This document shows positions 24,880-36,041 of a stretch of 64,000 bases of DNA, piece by piece. Position 1 is the first letter of the stretch; the number at the start of each line of letters is the position of its first letter. The stretch spans positions 625,081,748 through 625,145,747 of the forward strand of contig NC_056743.1 in assembly GCF_019279795.1 (NCBI RefSeq), written 5' to 3'. The notes under the pieces were generated by a model. It was given only the letters and a program-made list of their open reading frames with translations. It was not told the origin of the DNA and made no database searches. This stretch comes from Protopterus annectens (taxonomy: Eukaryota; Chordata; Ceratodontiformes; Protopteridae). Position numbers and translations under genes: made by a program.

Positions 24880-25325
24880 ACCCTCAGGTCCTTCCCACTT
24901 TCTCAAAGAGGGTGAGGCCAGTCAATCCTGATGCAAATTTGTGGGGACCCAAAACCATCCAAGTTCAATGTGAAGGATGCTAGGGAACTGCAGTGCTTAA
25001 CCAGTTTTGTTTATCAGTTGGTGAAGATTTAAGCCCCTGTGTGTAGTGTTATTGTCAGTGTTAGAATTGCAGAGATGCAGGAGATTGAGGTCAGCTAGTT
25101 TACCAATGGCATAGTAGGCCAGACATAGGTCTCCTCTCAAAAGTCTGTAAGATACTGAATGAAAGGACAGCTCTTCCAGCTTCTCTGTGACTTTTGGCTT
25201 TTAATATTCTTGGTAAGAACTTTTATGACCTTTCTACTTGTTTGATATGTCTAGTGAGGTATGTCCCAAAAGGGGCATTGTACTCAGTAACAGGCCTAAT
25301 TAATGCTGAATATTAGATCAGTTGC
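24880..25325 (-). mobile_element. CR1-like LINE 3' coding fragment
   Basis: On minus, around 25310-25100, the translation gives IRPVTEYNAPFGTYLTRH, the same block found in the copies at 28.8, 32.3 and 47.9 kb, then a decayed C-terminal region. Neither the RT core nor a clear 3' end is present. Confidence 0.7.
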
Positions 25326-25959
25326 TGACTATCAGACCATTCAATTGTAAGTTTTTTTCCTATATCCTTTACACAAAAAGTTCTAAAAACTACTATAAGT
25401 CAGACCCTTCTATGGTAAGTTTTGGTTTACAAATTAAATTTTCTTCATCCTTTTTCTGGCCCTTGTGCTTGCTGACCATCAAGCCACAGCCACAGTATAT
25501 TTCTTTTCCATCACTAGAGTCAGAGCAGTTCATGACATGGTGGTCATATAGGCAACCAATAGGGGTACTTCTACTTGGCATTAAACCTGCCACTGGTGGC
25601 TGACATAGGCACAATGTCACTGCTGGGTGTCAAGTGCTCTCCTGCTGATATGTGTATGCTTCTGTTCGTAAACAATAATGGCAGATTATGTGCACCTTGG
25701 GTTCCCAGGTAGTTTTCAAACTATGCCCTCTCACTCCCATGTTTTTTTTTTTTGTTTTGTTTGTTTTTTTGTTTTTTTTTATACCATGTATACATTTACA
25801 TGTTCTTTTTGATTCACCTTCTTGATTTAAGACCATTTGGAATACTTTTTATACTGCACCATTGCCTCTATCTATCAGTTATAGCCACTTGACTGTGTAC
25901 ATCTTAAATGACTAACTACAATAAAAATGTCTACAATAAAGTATTCCAACTTTCTTTAC
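25326..25959. other. Unassigned sequence with T-rich run
   Basis: Contains a (T)nG-rich run at about 25741-25780. No coding family recognised; the open frames at 25322-25620 overlap on both strands and look random. Confidence 0.3.
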
Positions 25960-27010
25960 ACAAATGCTCATTAGGCCTGAAAAGCCAGACTTTAAAATGA
26001 GCAAACACCAAGAGGGTGCTTTTTTTTCATCTACAGCTACCCCTTTATTTAGTCACTATAATTCTCAATGATTTAGCAGAAAGTCATACATTTTATTTTC
26101 ACAGACTAAAAACATGAGTTAAAAATCATGGACATTCTGTGAAGTAAGGGACAATTTCATTTTTTTTACAGATGGTCACCAGAAAATAAATATACCAATG
26201 CACATTTATCCTGAAAAGCCAGACATTAAAATGAGCAAATGACAAGATGGCATCCATAATCCATAACATATTTCATCCATAACCAGCACTGCCACTTTAT
26301 TTAGTCACTACAATCCTCAATGAATTGCTAGAAAATACAAGTATTATGAGACACAGAACAAAGGTATATGGCAAAGGCAAGGATACTCTGTGAAGTCAGG
26401 CAGAGTTTTGAGTTTGTCTCACATAAAAAGACAGAGAATAAATATTCCAATGTATTTCATAAAAATGTGCACAGTAGTCCTATAAAGCCAGACATTAAAA
26501 TGAACAAACAAGGGAATAAGTTGCTTTCATCCACCCCTCCCCCAATTTAGTGACTGAAATTCCCAGTGACTTACCAGAGAACTAAAAATGTTATGAGGTA
26601 TTGACTAAAACATGAGGCAAAGTCTGGGACAGCTTCAGGTTTGTTTCACACACAAACAGTTGCCAGAAAGTAAATAATCCAACTTATTTCACATAAATGC
26701 AGTCAGGCGTTAAACCATACCTCTTAACTTTACTTTCTTTGCAACAGAATTCTGAACAGAGCCAAAAACAATGGGAGACAAAGTTGTAAAACCAGGGACC
26801 TTTTGTTTTTAAATATTACCTGATTTACCTAAAAATGTAACAGAACAACAGGTTTTGTTTCAACATGCATTTTCTGCACAATACAAATCATGAAACTCTA
26901 GTGTTTAGTATTATTGAGTGACTTTAATCCTCAGTGATTTTCCAGAAAATCAAAATTTTATGAGTGGCAGGTAAAGAATATGAGGCAATCAAAGAAGTTT
27001 TCTTAATTTG
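25960..27010 (+). repeat. Tandem array of about 220-270 bp diverged units
   Basis: Units begin near 25976, 26210, 26479 and about 26700, with a further partial one near 26850-27010. Shared blocks are AAAGCCAGACATTAAAATGA, TTTAGTCACTACAATCCTCA, CAGAAAAT and GTGAAGT.AGG. Spacing is about 234, 269 and 220 bp. Related single copies occur at 31925-32180 (minus), 40940-41065 and 45340-45500, so the unit is also dispersed. I do not recognise the family. A non-autonomous element with local tandem amplification is the simplest reading. Confidence 0.6.
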
Positions 27011-27850
27011 TAAGTAAGTAAGTGTTTCTTTACTTAGAAATAAATAAAGTGTGCTGGTGTGAATAGCATCACCAGCCCACGCTGCAAGTATGCAATTGTA
27101 GACACTGCAAATATGCTGGGGAAGTACAGGAGAAATACTTACAGTCTTTGCTGATTTTGTTGACTGACCATTGATCTCTCTCAAGCTGTGGGTGCTGGAT
27201 AGCTGCCTGAATCATCCCTATTACAATCAGCTGCTGTTTAAGACTGAAGGGAAGAGAGTGATTTCATAGAATTCATGCATTGTGGTGGTTCTCTCATGTG
27301 GGGAACTGAATATAATCTCCACATACTGAATAGAAAATCAAAGAACATGTCTAGTATCCTTGACATGAATGACTGTGAGGCCCCCTATGTATCTCCTGCT
27401 GAACTCTGGAAGGAATCTATAGCCAGAGCCAAAGAGTAAAGAATCTCCTGAGAAATAACTGTAGCAAAAGTTCATCATTTCACAGCTGTTTAACACTTTT
27501 TTTGCTTTCCTGCATCATTCTACAGCCTGTTATCCATATGCCCCCATCCAGTGACAGTTCTGTAAGCTACTCCTTATAAATCCCAGCCTATCCAAATTCA
27601 TCTGGGGCCAGTCATGGAGCTTAAGGTCATCCAAGGGGGTCTTGCTGTCACCTTCCACTAGGAGTTATGATTTTTTTTTATGACCTACCTGTTCCCCCAT
27701 TTAAGTTACATGGGACACTGGAGGGGTGGGCATGCAGTGAGAACATATGTTTTTTCACCCCACCTCTGCAACAGCTCAGCCATGTTCCCAACCTTCACTC
27801 TCTTGAACTATGCCCTCTAAATCAGTACATTCAGCCTCCACCAGAGATAA
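27011..27850. other. Unassigned intron sequence
   Basis: No recognisable gene or repeat. A T8 run lies at 27670. Open frames at 26924-27184 (minus) and 27667-27942 (plus) show no family signature. Confidence 0.3.
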
Positions 27851-27879
27851 TTAATGATGACACAGACACAACCATCCTT

Positions 27880-28000
27880 TCACCAGGGGTGGTAATGCCT
27901 ATCCCCCCTGCATCTTTGTCAGCCACCCAAGCTGTTAATTGAACCCATGTTTGCAGGGCCACAGTCAAAGCTTTATCCCTCTAAGCCACCAGATTGGCTC
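27880..28000 (-). mobile_element. Possible tRNA-derived SINE head
   Basis: On minus, TGGCTTAGAGGGATAAAGC (A-box-like, about 27993-27975) is followed by GGGTTCAATTAACAGC (B-box-like, about 27945-27930). Spacing is right for a tRNA-related SINE. The block GAGGGATAAAGCTTTGACTG recurs on plus at about 39838, which supports a dispersed family. The body downstream was not delimited. Confidence 0.5.
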
Positions 28001-28740
28001 ATCATCTCACAATTTTGGAACAAAGGCAAACTCCATTAGTGGGAAGCAATCACCCACCAACTGAAATGTAAATGACACATATGGCAGAAGGTTGAAGAGC
28101 AAATGATCCACGTTTGTTACATTCCTGATGCCTGGAAATCAATCAGAAGTAAAGAAAATAGCAAAGACAAATCCGCTGACCTAAAATACTATCATGACAC
28201 ACTGCTGTAGAGTATCTGATTTAAAAGACAATGTAAACATACAAAATCTATGAGAAAGTTTACTGTTTGAAACCAAAGCAGTTGGTAAACCAGATGAACC
28301 AGTGTCCTATGTTCATGGGAACTACAGGAAGCAGTGCAGAATCACAGGCATTTTACAAGACAAATACACTGAAGTCAAAATCCACTGGGGGGGGGGGGGG
28401 GCAAACAAGTATCACAACCAATAGTGTCACTGGAAACCACACACTGTGAGAATGACAAAGCAAGAAACTTTTACTTGTGATACTAAGTGAAGCTGTAGCA
28501 CAATAGGAATTGTGACAAAAGGAAGCTCAGAAATCCAGAGTGGGTACTTCTTTTAAATACTCTAGATCTGGAAATACAGTGCAGAAACAAAGTAGATATG
28601 TGGGTATTTCAAGGGATGATCACAGGATTAAATTCTATAAAGTTGCATCTTTTAAATGTGTACAAGAAACATCTTGTATAATAAAAAATAGTACTGTGAT
28701 ATATTTATTAATTTGAGATTATCAATGTATTCTAGCATGC
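28001..28740. other. Unassigned sequence with a G15 run
   Basis: A poly(G) stretch lies at about 28387-28401. Nothing else is recognisable. Confidence 0.3.
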
Positions 28741-28749
28741 TGTCTCATA

Positions 28750-30175
28750 GAAATGGGAGGTGGAACATTTACAAGCAGGGGCCTGGGAGATGAACCATTT
28801 GCAGGCTACTTCTGTCCATTAGAGACATGGGTGCCAAACCAGGGATGAATTTCCTGTTCCCCATCTAACTGTCCAAGTTACACTTGAATTGGGTTAGGGA
28901 GGAACTCTGCTTCACATGGGTGGGAGGTCTGTTCCAGAGAAGGGGTAGTCTCTGAGATACATACCTGTCTCTCCCACAGGTCCTATTTATATCACAACCA
29001 AGGTTTAAGTCTTTAGAACAGGTAATTCTGGTGCTGTTTCTTTTGCAGATATGCAGGAGGTCCATCAGAGTGGGTTCTGACAATGCCTTGTATGCCAGGC
29101 ATAGATCTCCCCTCAACAGCCTGTAAGAAACAGAATAGAGGAATAGGGCTTTGAGGCATCTGCATAGGACATGTTACCTATGCCTTGTATTGTCTTACTG
29201 AGAAACCTCTGTGGACATTCTAGTTGTTGGATACACCTGGTTAGGTACATACCAAATGGGGCATTGTACTCAGTGATAGGTCTGATGAATGCAGAATGCA
29301 CTGAACAAGGACTTCTTTGGACCTAGATGACATACCTTTGTTTATAAGTTGCACAACATAGAATTATTTACTCACTACTGTAGACACATGATGGTCAAAG
29401 GAAAGATAACTATCTATGCGTGTCCCCAAGTCCCTCACTACTGGATCAACTCTTAGGGGTGTGTTGTCAATATGATAGTTTCCAGGGGTGCCTGACTTTC
29501 CAAAGAATACTATTATACATATCTTGGCATTTAGTTTTAGTCCATGGCTCTGGCACCAGTTGTTTGTCTGTGTCAGCCCTTTCTGGAGAATATTTGTGTC
29601 AGTGGGCAATTCAATGACAGCTCCTTATTTGCAATCATTTGCAAATTTAGTCAGCCAGGGTCCACTGATGTTGACCTTGACCTCAGAGAAGTAAATGCCA
29701 AAAAAGAGCAGTCCAAGGACCGATCCCTGAGGGACTCCACTTGAGACTTGCCTCTTTATAGAGGTAGACTCCCCAATTATAATTTCCTGGGTCCTGTCTA
29801 TGAGCCATCTGGCTATCCACAGGGTGACATAAGGGTTTGTACCTAACCTCTTAAGTTTCTCAACAATGTCCGAGTAGGGGATTGTGTCAAATGCCTTAGC
29901 TAGGTCAAGTTAGGCAATGTGAACCATTTTACCATCATCCATTGTTTGGTGACCTTCTCAAAGAAGTCCACCATGTTGAGTAGGCATCCTAACCTTGATG
30001 AAATCAAATTGGGTTGGGTCCAATGCCTGGAGGTTTCCTATGTCATTATTGATAATTTCCATGATAATTCTTTAAGACTTTCCATATGAGACTAGTGAGA
30101 TTTATGGGTCTGTAGCTTCCGGATTCTGTAGATGGCCCATCTTTGTGCAGAGGGATGACTGTTGCTGTTTTCCAG
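28750..30175 (-). mobile_element. CR1-like LINE, RT to 3' region, degraded
   Basis: Read on minus from about 30175. The RT part has the GDPSGTPSGTS-type degraded block, stops and TQFDF-like remnants near 30010. From 29609 to 29364 it has ILQKGLTQTNNWCQSHGLKL, then DLGTRIDSYLSFDHHV. AFIRPITEYNAPFGMYLTR is at 29113-29301 and LCLAYKALSEPTLMDLLH at 28865-29116. The order matches the copy at 47.9-49.6 kb. Several frameshifts are present. The 3' non-coding region (28750-28860) resembles 53880-53990. Confidence 0.85.
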
Positions 30176-30231
30176 TCATGAAATATAAATAGCCTCATCT
30201 ATTCATGCATCTATCCATATCCATATACACA

Positions 30232-30297
<66 letters not shown>

Positions 30298-30299
30298 TA
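30232..30299. repeat. (TA)n microsatellite with T-run
   Basis: TA repeats with one TG interruption, followed by about 19 T. Possibly the tail of a retroposed copy, but no body was assigned. Confidence 0.9.
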
Positions 30300-30544
30300 A
30301 AGGGGGAAGTAATGTGTGGGGTGTACAGCTTAAAATGCAAATGAGTTCGCTATAAGAAGCTGCATGTCACGTGGTACACTTTCTTCTAGAGTGTTTATCT
30401 ACACATCCTCATTACCTTTGTTATTAACCCACCATCTAGATATCACATGCCTTAGTGTCTAACGGAAGAGGTGACCCATGCATGCTTCCAGATACCATAT
30501 GTGTCTGGCAAATGTAATAGGTGGTCTGCAGTACCCATCACTGT

Positions 30545-30904
30545 TCACTTGGATGTGATCATTCCCATTCATACATCATTATGAGTCACAACCAATTCCT
30601 ATAGTGATCCCATGAACTACCACTGCCATTCACAAAGGTTACTATGCGGAATGGTGGAAATAGAGTGCCAGGCCTTTCTTCCATCTCACACATACACATT
30701 CACATCTACAGATAGTTTAGAAGTCATCAGTCTACTTACTGCATGTCTTTTGAGTATGGAAGGAAACTGGAGCACCCAGAGAAGACAAATGCAAACACAG
30801 GAAGAACATGTGGAGTCTAGGCAGAAGCCTCCCCAGCTGAGAATCAAACCAGGGAACCTCTTCAAGTGAGGTGTCAACACTACCCACTCTGCCACTGTGC
30901 TGCC
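30545..30904 (-). mobile_element. tRNA-derived SINE (fish/amphibian type)
   Basis: On minus it opens GGCAGCACAGTGGCAGAGTG (A-box region), then GGTTTGATTCTCAGCTGGGG (B-box region). The typical body follows: a TGTTCTTCCTGTGTTTGC-like stretch, TCTGGGTGCTCCAGTTTCCT and a worn stretch near 30740-30690. This layout is the widespread 'ggcggcacggtggc' SINE group seen in many fish and other aquatic vertebrates (established knowledge from memory). An open frame across it is not a gene. Confidence 0.8.
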
Positions 30905-31184
30905 TGTTGGTGTGTTAGTCATGGTAAGTAAGCTGTGCATGATATTGCATGTTATCTTGGGGCATGTCCTGGAAGGATACATCATTGCACTGCCATAAAT
31001 AAGTAAAAATAGTCCTGGTGAGCCAGCACTGATATAATTCCCAAACTTCTTATGTGCACACTAGTTTTCCAAGTGCTATAACAATTTACAGTTGCTGTTT
31101 CTAAACTAACACCTGTGTGTTGTAATTCATTCCCAACCATTATCTTCCTGTTTAAATGTACTACATAGCATGTAATACCTCGCT

Positions 31185-31460
31185 GCACATTGTCTTTGAA
31201 TTTCTACAGTATTACCCATCATCAAGAATCATGTTACTATGCCTTGCACACTACAAAAATTGTTTTTGAATCCCATTATCCCACATCTTTCCAAACGTCT
31301 ATAACATATCATGCAATATCTAACTGCACAAATATTGTCTTTGAATTTCCACAGCACAGGTTGTGATTCATGGTAATGAATAATGCAAATAAGCCTTGTA
31401 CACTACAAAATTTGTTTTTCAATCCCAGTATCCCACATCTTTCCAAAATGTATGTAAGTT
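31185..31460. repeat. Tandem duplication, about 145-bp unit, two copies
   Basis: The block TGTCTTTGAATTTCYACAG starts at 31191 and again at about 31336. The block ACTACAAAA.TTGTTTTT.AA and TATCCCACATCTTTCCAAA follow in both. The copies differ at many positions and by small indels, so the duplication is not recent. Confidence 0.75.
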
Positions 31461-31924
31461 ACCTGCAAGCTGACTGCAAAATCTTCAAGAAGTCCTTACT
31501 GGGTGCAGCTGATTTTTATTCTGATCATTGTATGGTAAATTCTGTTTCTAATCATAAAAGATTAGTTTAACTAAACATGTTAAGTTCTGGTATTAAAAAA
31601 TAAACTAAATTAGTTCAAAAGAACTTCATTAAAAATTGCTTCAGCCATTTGGAACAGTAAACATAAGACATTAAAAAAAAAGAAACTTGAATTCTCCAAA
31701 TTCTAGAAAATATCACAACTTAAATCTATAAAACTACACCTGTTTCAAAGCAATGGCTAACATAATTTCTTGCCATGATACTGCTTGCTTACTTCTCTGT
31801 ATTCATACTCTGGATTATGTAAAACAATTGCTTATAACTTTCTCACTCACATGCAGTTTTCAGTCATGACACTGTGCACAGATAAAAAGATTCAAGATTC
31901 AACTTATACTGATATGTAAACAAC
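31461..31924. other. Unassigned intron sequence
   Basis: AT-rich, with no recognised feature. Confidence 0.3.
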
Positions 31925-32180
31925 ACCATGTGAACATACCCCTCAGCTGTCCCTGATTTTTGCAGAATAGCACTGATTTTTCTCATACATTTGCCTCTTC
32001 ACCAAAGATGATAGCCAGTCAGTAGTACCAGACTTTAGAGCTTCATACTTCCTACTGTATAGAAAATGCATGCAAATACAAAACCTGCTAAGTGAATTAG
32101 AGCAATATTTAGAAATTGTCCCTGATTTTGGTATTTTGTCTATTTTTATTCTTGGCTTCTGTCTCTGATTATTGAGCAAA
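31925..32180 (-). repeat. Dispersed copy of the 25.96-kb tandem unit (minus)
   Basis: On minus, CAGGGACAGCTGAGGGGTAT (about 31956-31937) parallels the 'aaggacagtcaagaggtatg' end of the copy at 45.34 kb. The remainder matches only weakly. Confidence 0.45.
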
Positions 32181-32281
32181 GAAGTTGAGAGCTATGTGTG
32201 TGAAAGAGAGCAGAAGAAAAGGACGTATGGTAAAACTTAATTGGTATGTTACAAATACTTCTCTAAATCTTGGTATTATAC

Positions 32282-33293
32282 GCTCTCAACCACCCGCCTT
32301 GTATGTTAAGCAGATATTGCCTCGGAGTAGACGATGTGCGACAGAGTATAGCTGGAGTTTTTTAAGGCGGTCAGCATAAGGCATCTGCTTTAGGCCTGTA
32401 ATTCTTTTAGTGAGGTATTTCTGCGGTCTTTCCAGTTGTTGCAGATGTCTTGAGAGGTACATACCAAATGGGGCGTTGTATTCTATAATTGGTCTAATGA
32501 GGGATGAGTACAGTGGGACAATGACCTCCTTTTTTCTGGATGAAAAGCCCTTAGTGATGAGGTGTGCCACATAGAAGGATTTCCTGACTGTTGTGGTGAT
32601 GTGGTTATTGAAGGTGAGACCACTGTCCACATGTGTCCCTAAGTCTCTTATCACACTTTCAGTGTTTAGTGTACTGCCACCTATGTAGTAATTCATGGGT
32701 ACATGTTTTTTCCCAAAGGGGATAACTATACATTTCTTGGCATTGAGCTTGAGCCCCTGGTTCTGGAACCAAGCATCTGTTTCTGTAAGGCCCTTTTGTA
32801 GAGTATCCACATCGTTTGGGGATTCAATAATGGCTCCCAGTTTGCAGTCATCTGCGAACTCTGTTAGCCAGAGTCCCTTAGTGTTGGCCTGTACTTCAGA
32901 GAAGTAAATGCCAAACAAGAGAGATCCCAGGACTGAACTCTGAGATACTCCACTTGTCACTTGTCTGGAGCTGGATTTGGAGTCAGCTACTTTTACAGTG
33001 TGGGTTCTGTCAGTAAGCCAGTTGGCAACCCATCGAGTGGCATAGGGATTAATGCCCAGCTTAGTAAGTTTATCTATGATTCCAGAGTGGGGGATGGTGT
33101 CAAAGGCCTTGGCAAGGTCCAGATAGGCTGTGTGGACTGCCTTACCCTCGTCCACAGCTCTGGAGACTGATTCGAAGATGTCAATCAGGTTCAGGAGATA
33201 AGATCGGCCCTTCACGAACCCAAACTGGGTGGGGTCCAGTGTTTTAAGGTTGCCAGTGTCTTTGTTTATAAGTTCCATGATAATACATACCAT
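32282..33293 (-). pseudogene. CR1-like LINE reverse transcriptase, internal fragment
   Basis: A 335-codon frame on minus with few lesions. It contains DPTQFGFVKGRSYLLNL, AYLDLAKAFDTIPHSGIIDK, VTSGVSQSSVLGSLLFGIYF (motif B, usually VPQGSVLGPLLF) and LTEFADDCKLGA with the catalytic DD. DLGTHVDSGLTFNNH, RPIIEYNAPFGMYLSRHLQQ and LQLYSVAHRLLRGNICLTYK follow. The start is a methionine inside motif 0, not a real translation start; endonuclease and C-terminus are missing. Loss of the 3' side is unusual for 5'-truncating LINEs and suggests a later deletion or rearrangement. It shares family with the copies at 28.8 and 47.9 kb. Confidence 0.92.
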
Positions 33294-34640
33294 GGAAATA
33301 CAATTACTCAGATCCTCTTAAATGGACAGATTCAGCCAGTACTGCATTATGTCTTTTAACAGTAATGGCTGGTGCTAAGTATGCATTTATAGTTTTCATC
33401 ACCTGGGAGTACAAACATAAACAAGCACTCATGGTGGTATTTAAACACTATTAAATACTATTTTTATAATATAAAAAGAAATGCCTGTTTATAACATCAT
33501 TTACTGTTACATTCAGCACATGCATATGAGCTAACTAAAACATGATATCAGTGTTCACTGTAACAAAATAAGTGAAAATATTTAGACAGATGAATCAAGC
33601 AGTACACTGGACATCAAGCCACGGGCCTTCTGGAGTCATGGTCCATTGGTGGCTGCATGAATTGCTTCTGTTATAATCTGCCATTGAAGACAGCTATACC
33701 CGTATCCTTGTGTAAGTCACGCTGATATCTTTTTTTTCCTTTGATAAGCAATGTTTTCCTAAGAGTTACTGTAGTTTCATTGACTGACTTGCCAACAGTC
33801 AATGACTGCTAGTAGGATTATATAACGTGACCTCACATATGGGAAGGCTAAGAAGGAATTAAAAAGGGCACCTGGTTAAGGCAGATGATCTCATGAAATA
33901 CCATAATACCATAAAAAAAGAAAATAGCAGAGTCTATCATTAAATAATGGATAGCATTGGTGTTTACAGTAAGAACTAGTCCAGGTCTTGAAGTTAGAAA
34001 TAAAGAAGAATAGCTGTGTCTTTCAGTACAGAAGTATTTATTCTAATGATGTTATTAGAGTTTTGGTGAAGCCTAGTACCTGAAAAAGATGCAAACACTC
34101 AACTCAATTCATGGCAGGGACTTGAAGTACTGTGGTAGGGTAAAACAGCCAAATATGGAGAACTGTGATAAAATGAAAAAGTGGCCACATCCTGGAAGGA
34201 ACAATGACAGCCGAACAACACAGTGACCATTGAAATGAAATAGAATTGGGTACACAATAGCCTTTAGCATACAAGCAACAATAGGAAATAAAGTATTAAC
34301 ATCAATGAAATGTCAGTAACATTGAAAAAAGTAATAATTAAACCCAGATTTTAGACTTTCTTGTATACAAAACTTTACTGAATTGCATTTCCTTATTTTG
34401 AACATAAATTAAGAAAAGTTCAAGGAAATTAGATATTCTTATGTCCTACTTATGGTGCCTAGTTACACAACTACTTCAACTTGCTTTAAATAAGTTCTTG
34501 TTTATCTTTTAAAAATATTGTATATATTGATTATTCTTAGTAAAAATACTTTCAATCTATTTAAATGAAAGCTAGAAAACATTTGGAAATCTTCTGTTTG
34601 CTTCAGCTGGCATTGTACTTATGCAGAGGAGCATGATCTG
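33294..34640. other. Unassigned intron sequence
   Basis: AT-rich with many short A/T runs. No coding pattern or repeat body recognised. Confidence 0.3.
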
Positions 34641-34647
34641 AAGAAAC

Positions 34648-35180
34648 TTGCAGCAGTATGGGTACTCGTGAACAATAGTGACCTGAATCATGGACGTGCA
34701 GCAGTATGGGTACTCGTGAACAATAGTGGCCTGAATCATGGATGTGCAGCAGTGTAGGTACTTGTGAACAATAGTGGTCTGAATCATGGACGTGCAGCAG
34801 TGTGGGTACTCGTGAATAATAGTGGCCTGAATCATGGATGTGCAGCAGTGTGGGTACTTGTGAACAATAGTGACCTGAATCACGGATTTGCAGCAGTATG
34901 GGTACTCGTGAACAATAGTGACCTGAATCACAGACGTGCAGCAGTATGGGTACTCGTGAACAATAGTGGCCTGAATCATGGACGTGCAGCAGTGTAGGTA
35001 CTTGTGAACAAAAGTGGCCTGAATCATGGACATGCAGCAGTGTGGGTACTCATGAATAATAGTGGCCTGAATCATGGACGTGCTTCAGTGTGGGTACTCG
35101 TGAACAATAGTGGCCTGAATCATGGACGTGCAGCAGTGTGGGTACTCGTGAATAATAATGGCCTGAATCATGGCACTCTT
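34648..35180. repeat. 48-bp minisatellite, about 11 copies
   Basis: Unit begins CAGCAGTRTGGGTACTCGTG and continues AACAATAGTGRCCTGAATCA TGGACGTG. Copies differ by a few transitions. Because 48 is a multiple of three, both strands show open frames with a 16-residue repeat (plus NNSGLNHGRAAVWVLV; minus YPHCCTSMIQATIVHE). There is no start-codon context, splice site or conserved domain, so the frames are treated as by-products. Confidence 0.92.
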
Positions 35181-35427
35181 AGGCTCAGCAGCACTCGGTG
35201 CAAGATTCTAACCCTGTAACAGTTTTTATTCCTCAGTGCTGCTGATTATGAAACACAAAATTCTGGTAGGAAAAATGTTAAATGCAAGGACAAAAACATT
35301 CAAAACACTTTTTCATTCATTCTCAGCTCGCCCATTTAATTTAGCTCAGGGCCATGAGGGAGCCAGAGTGTAACCTGCTACGCACTGAGAAAGGCAAGGA
35401 GACTAGTTCTGAATGCACACACATGCA
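35181..35427. other. Unassigned sequence
   Basis: No feature recognised between the minisatellite and the CA repeats. Confidence 0.3.
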
Positions 35428-35438
35428 CGCACGCACAT

Positions 35439-35526
<88 letters not shown>

Positions 35527-35713
35527 ACCCTCATTCACAAAACACATATGAGTACCATATCAGCTTAGTAATGTACTTGGGATTTCAGAGAAACCAGAGC
35601 ACCTATCAAATCCCACATGAATACAGGCAGGGCATGGAGTTTTCAAACAGAAGGCACCCAGCTGAGAAATGAAGTAGAAAACGAAGCCCTGTGAGACAAC
35701 TGTGCCAAACCCC

Positions 35714-35785
<72 letters not shown>

Positions 35786-35969
35786 CATTCACAAAACACA
35801 TATGAGTACCATATCAGCTTAGTAATGTACTTGGGATTTCAGAGAAACCAGAGCACCTATCAAATCCCACATGAATACAGGCAGGGCATGGAGTTTTCAA
35901 ACAGAAGGCACCCAGCTGAGAAATGAAGTAGAAAACGAAGCCCTGTGAGACAACTGTGCCAAACCCCCA

Positions 35970-36038
<69 letters not shown>
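35428..36038. repeat. Three (CA)n tracts linked by a duplicated unit of about 195 bp
   Basis: (CA)n tracts lie at about 35442-35524, 35716-35782 and 35970-36038. The unique stretch after the first tract (about 35525-35718, starting CCCTCATTCACAAAACACAT and ending GTGCCAAACCCC) is repeated after the second (about 35783-35970) with almost no difference. Together the unit is about 255 bp including one CA tract. Cysteine/valine or Thr-His open frames are artefacts. Confidence 0.93.

Positions 36039-36041
<3 letters not shown>

Noticed and set aside
34572-35075. A 167-codon minus frame with repeated Cys-Cys motifs
   Set aside because: It follows from the 48-bp minisatellite unit length; no signal peptide, splice context or domain.
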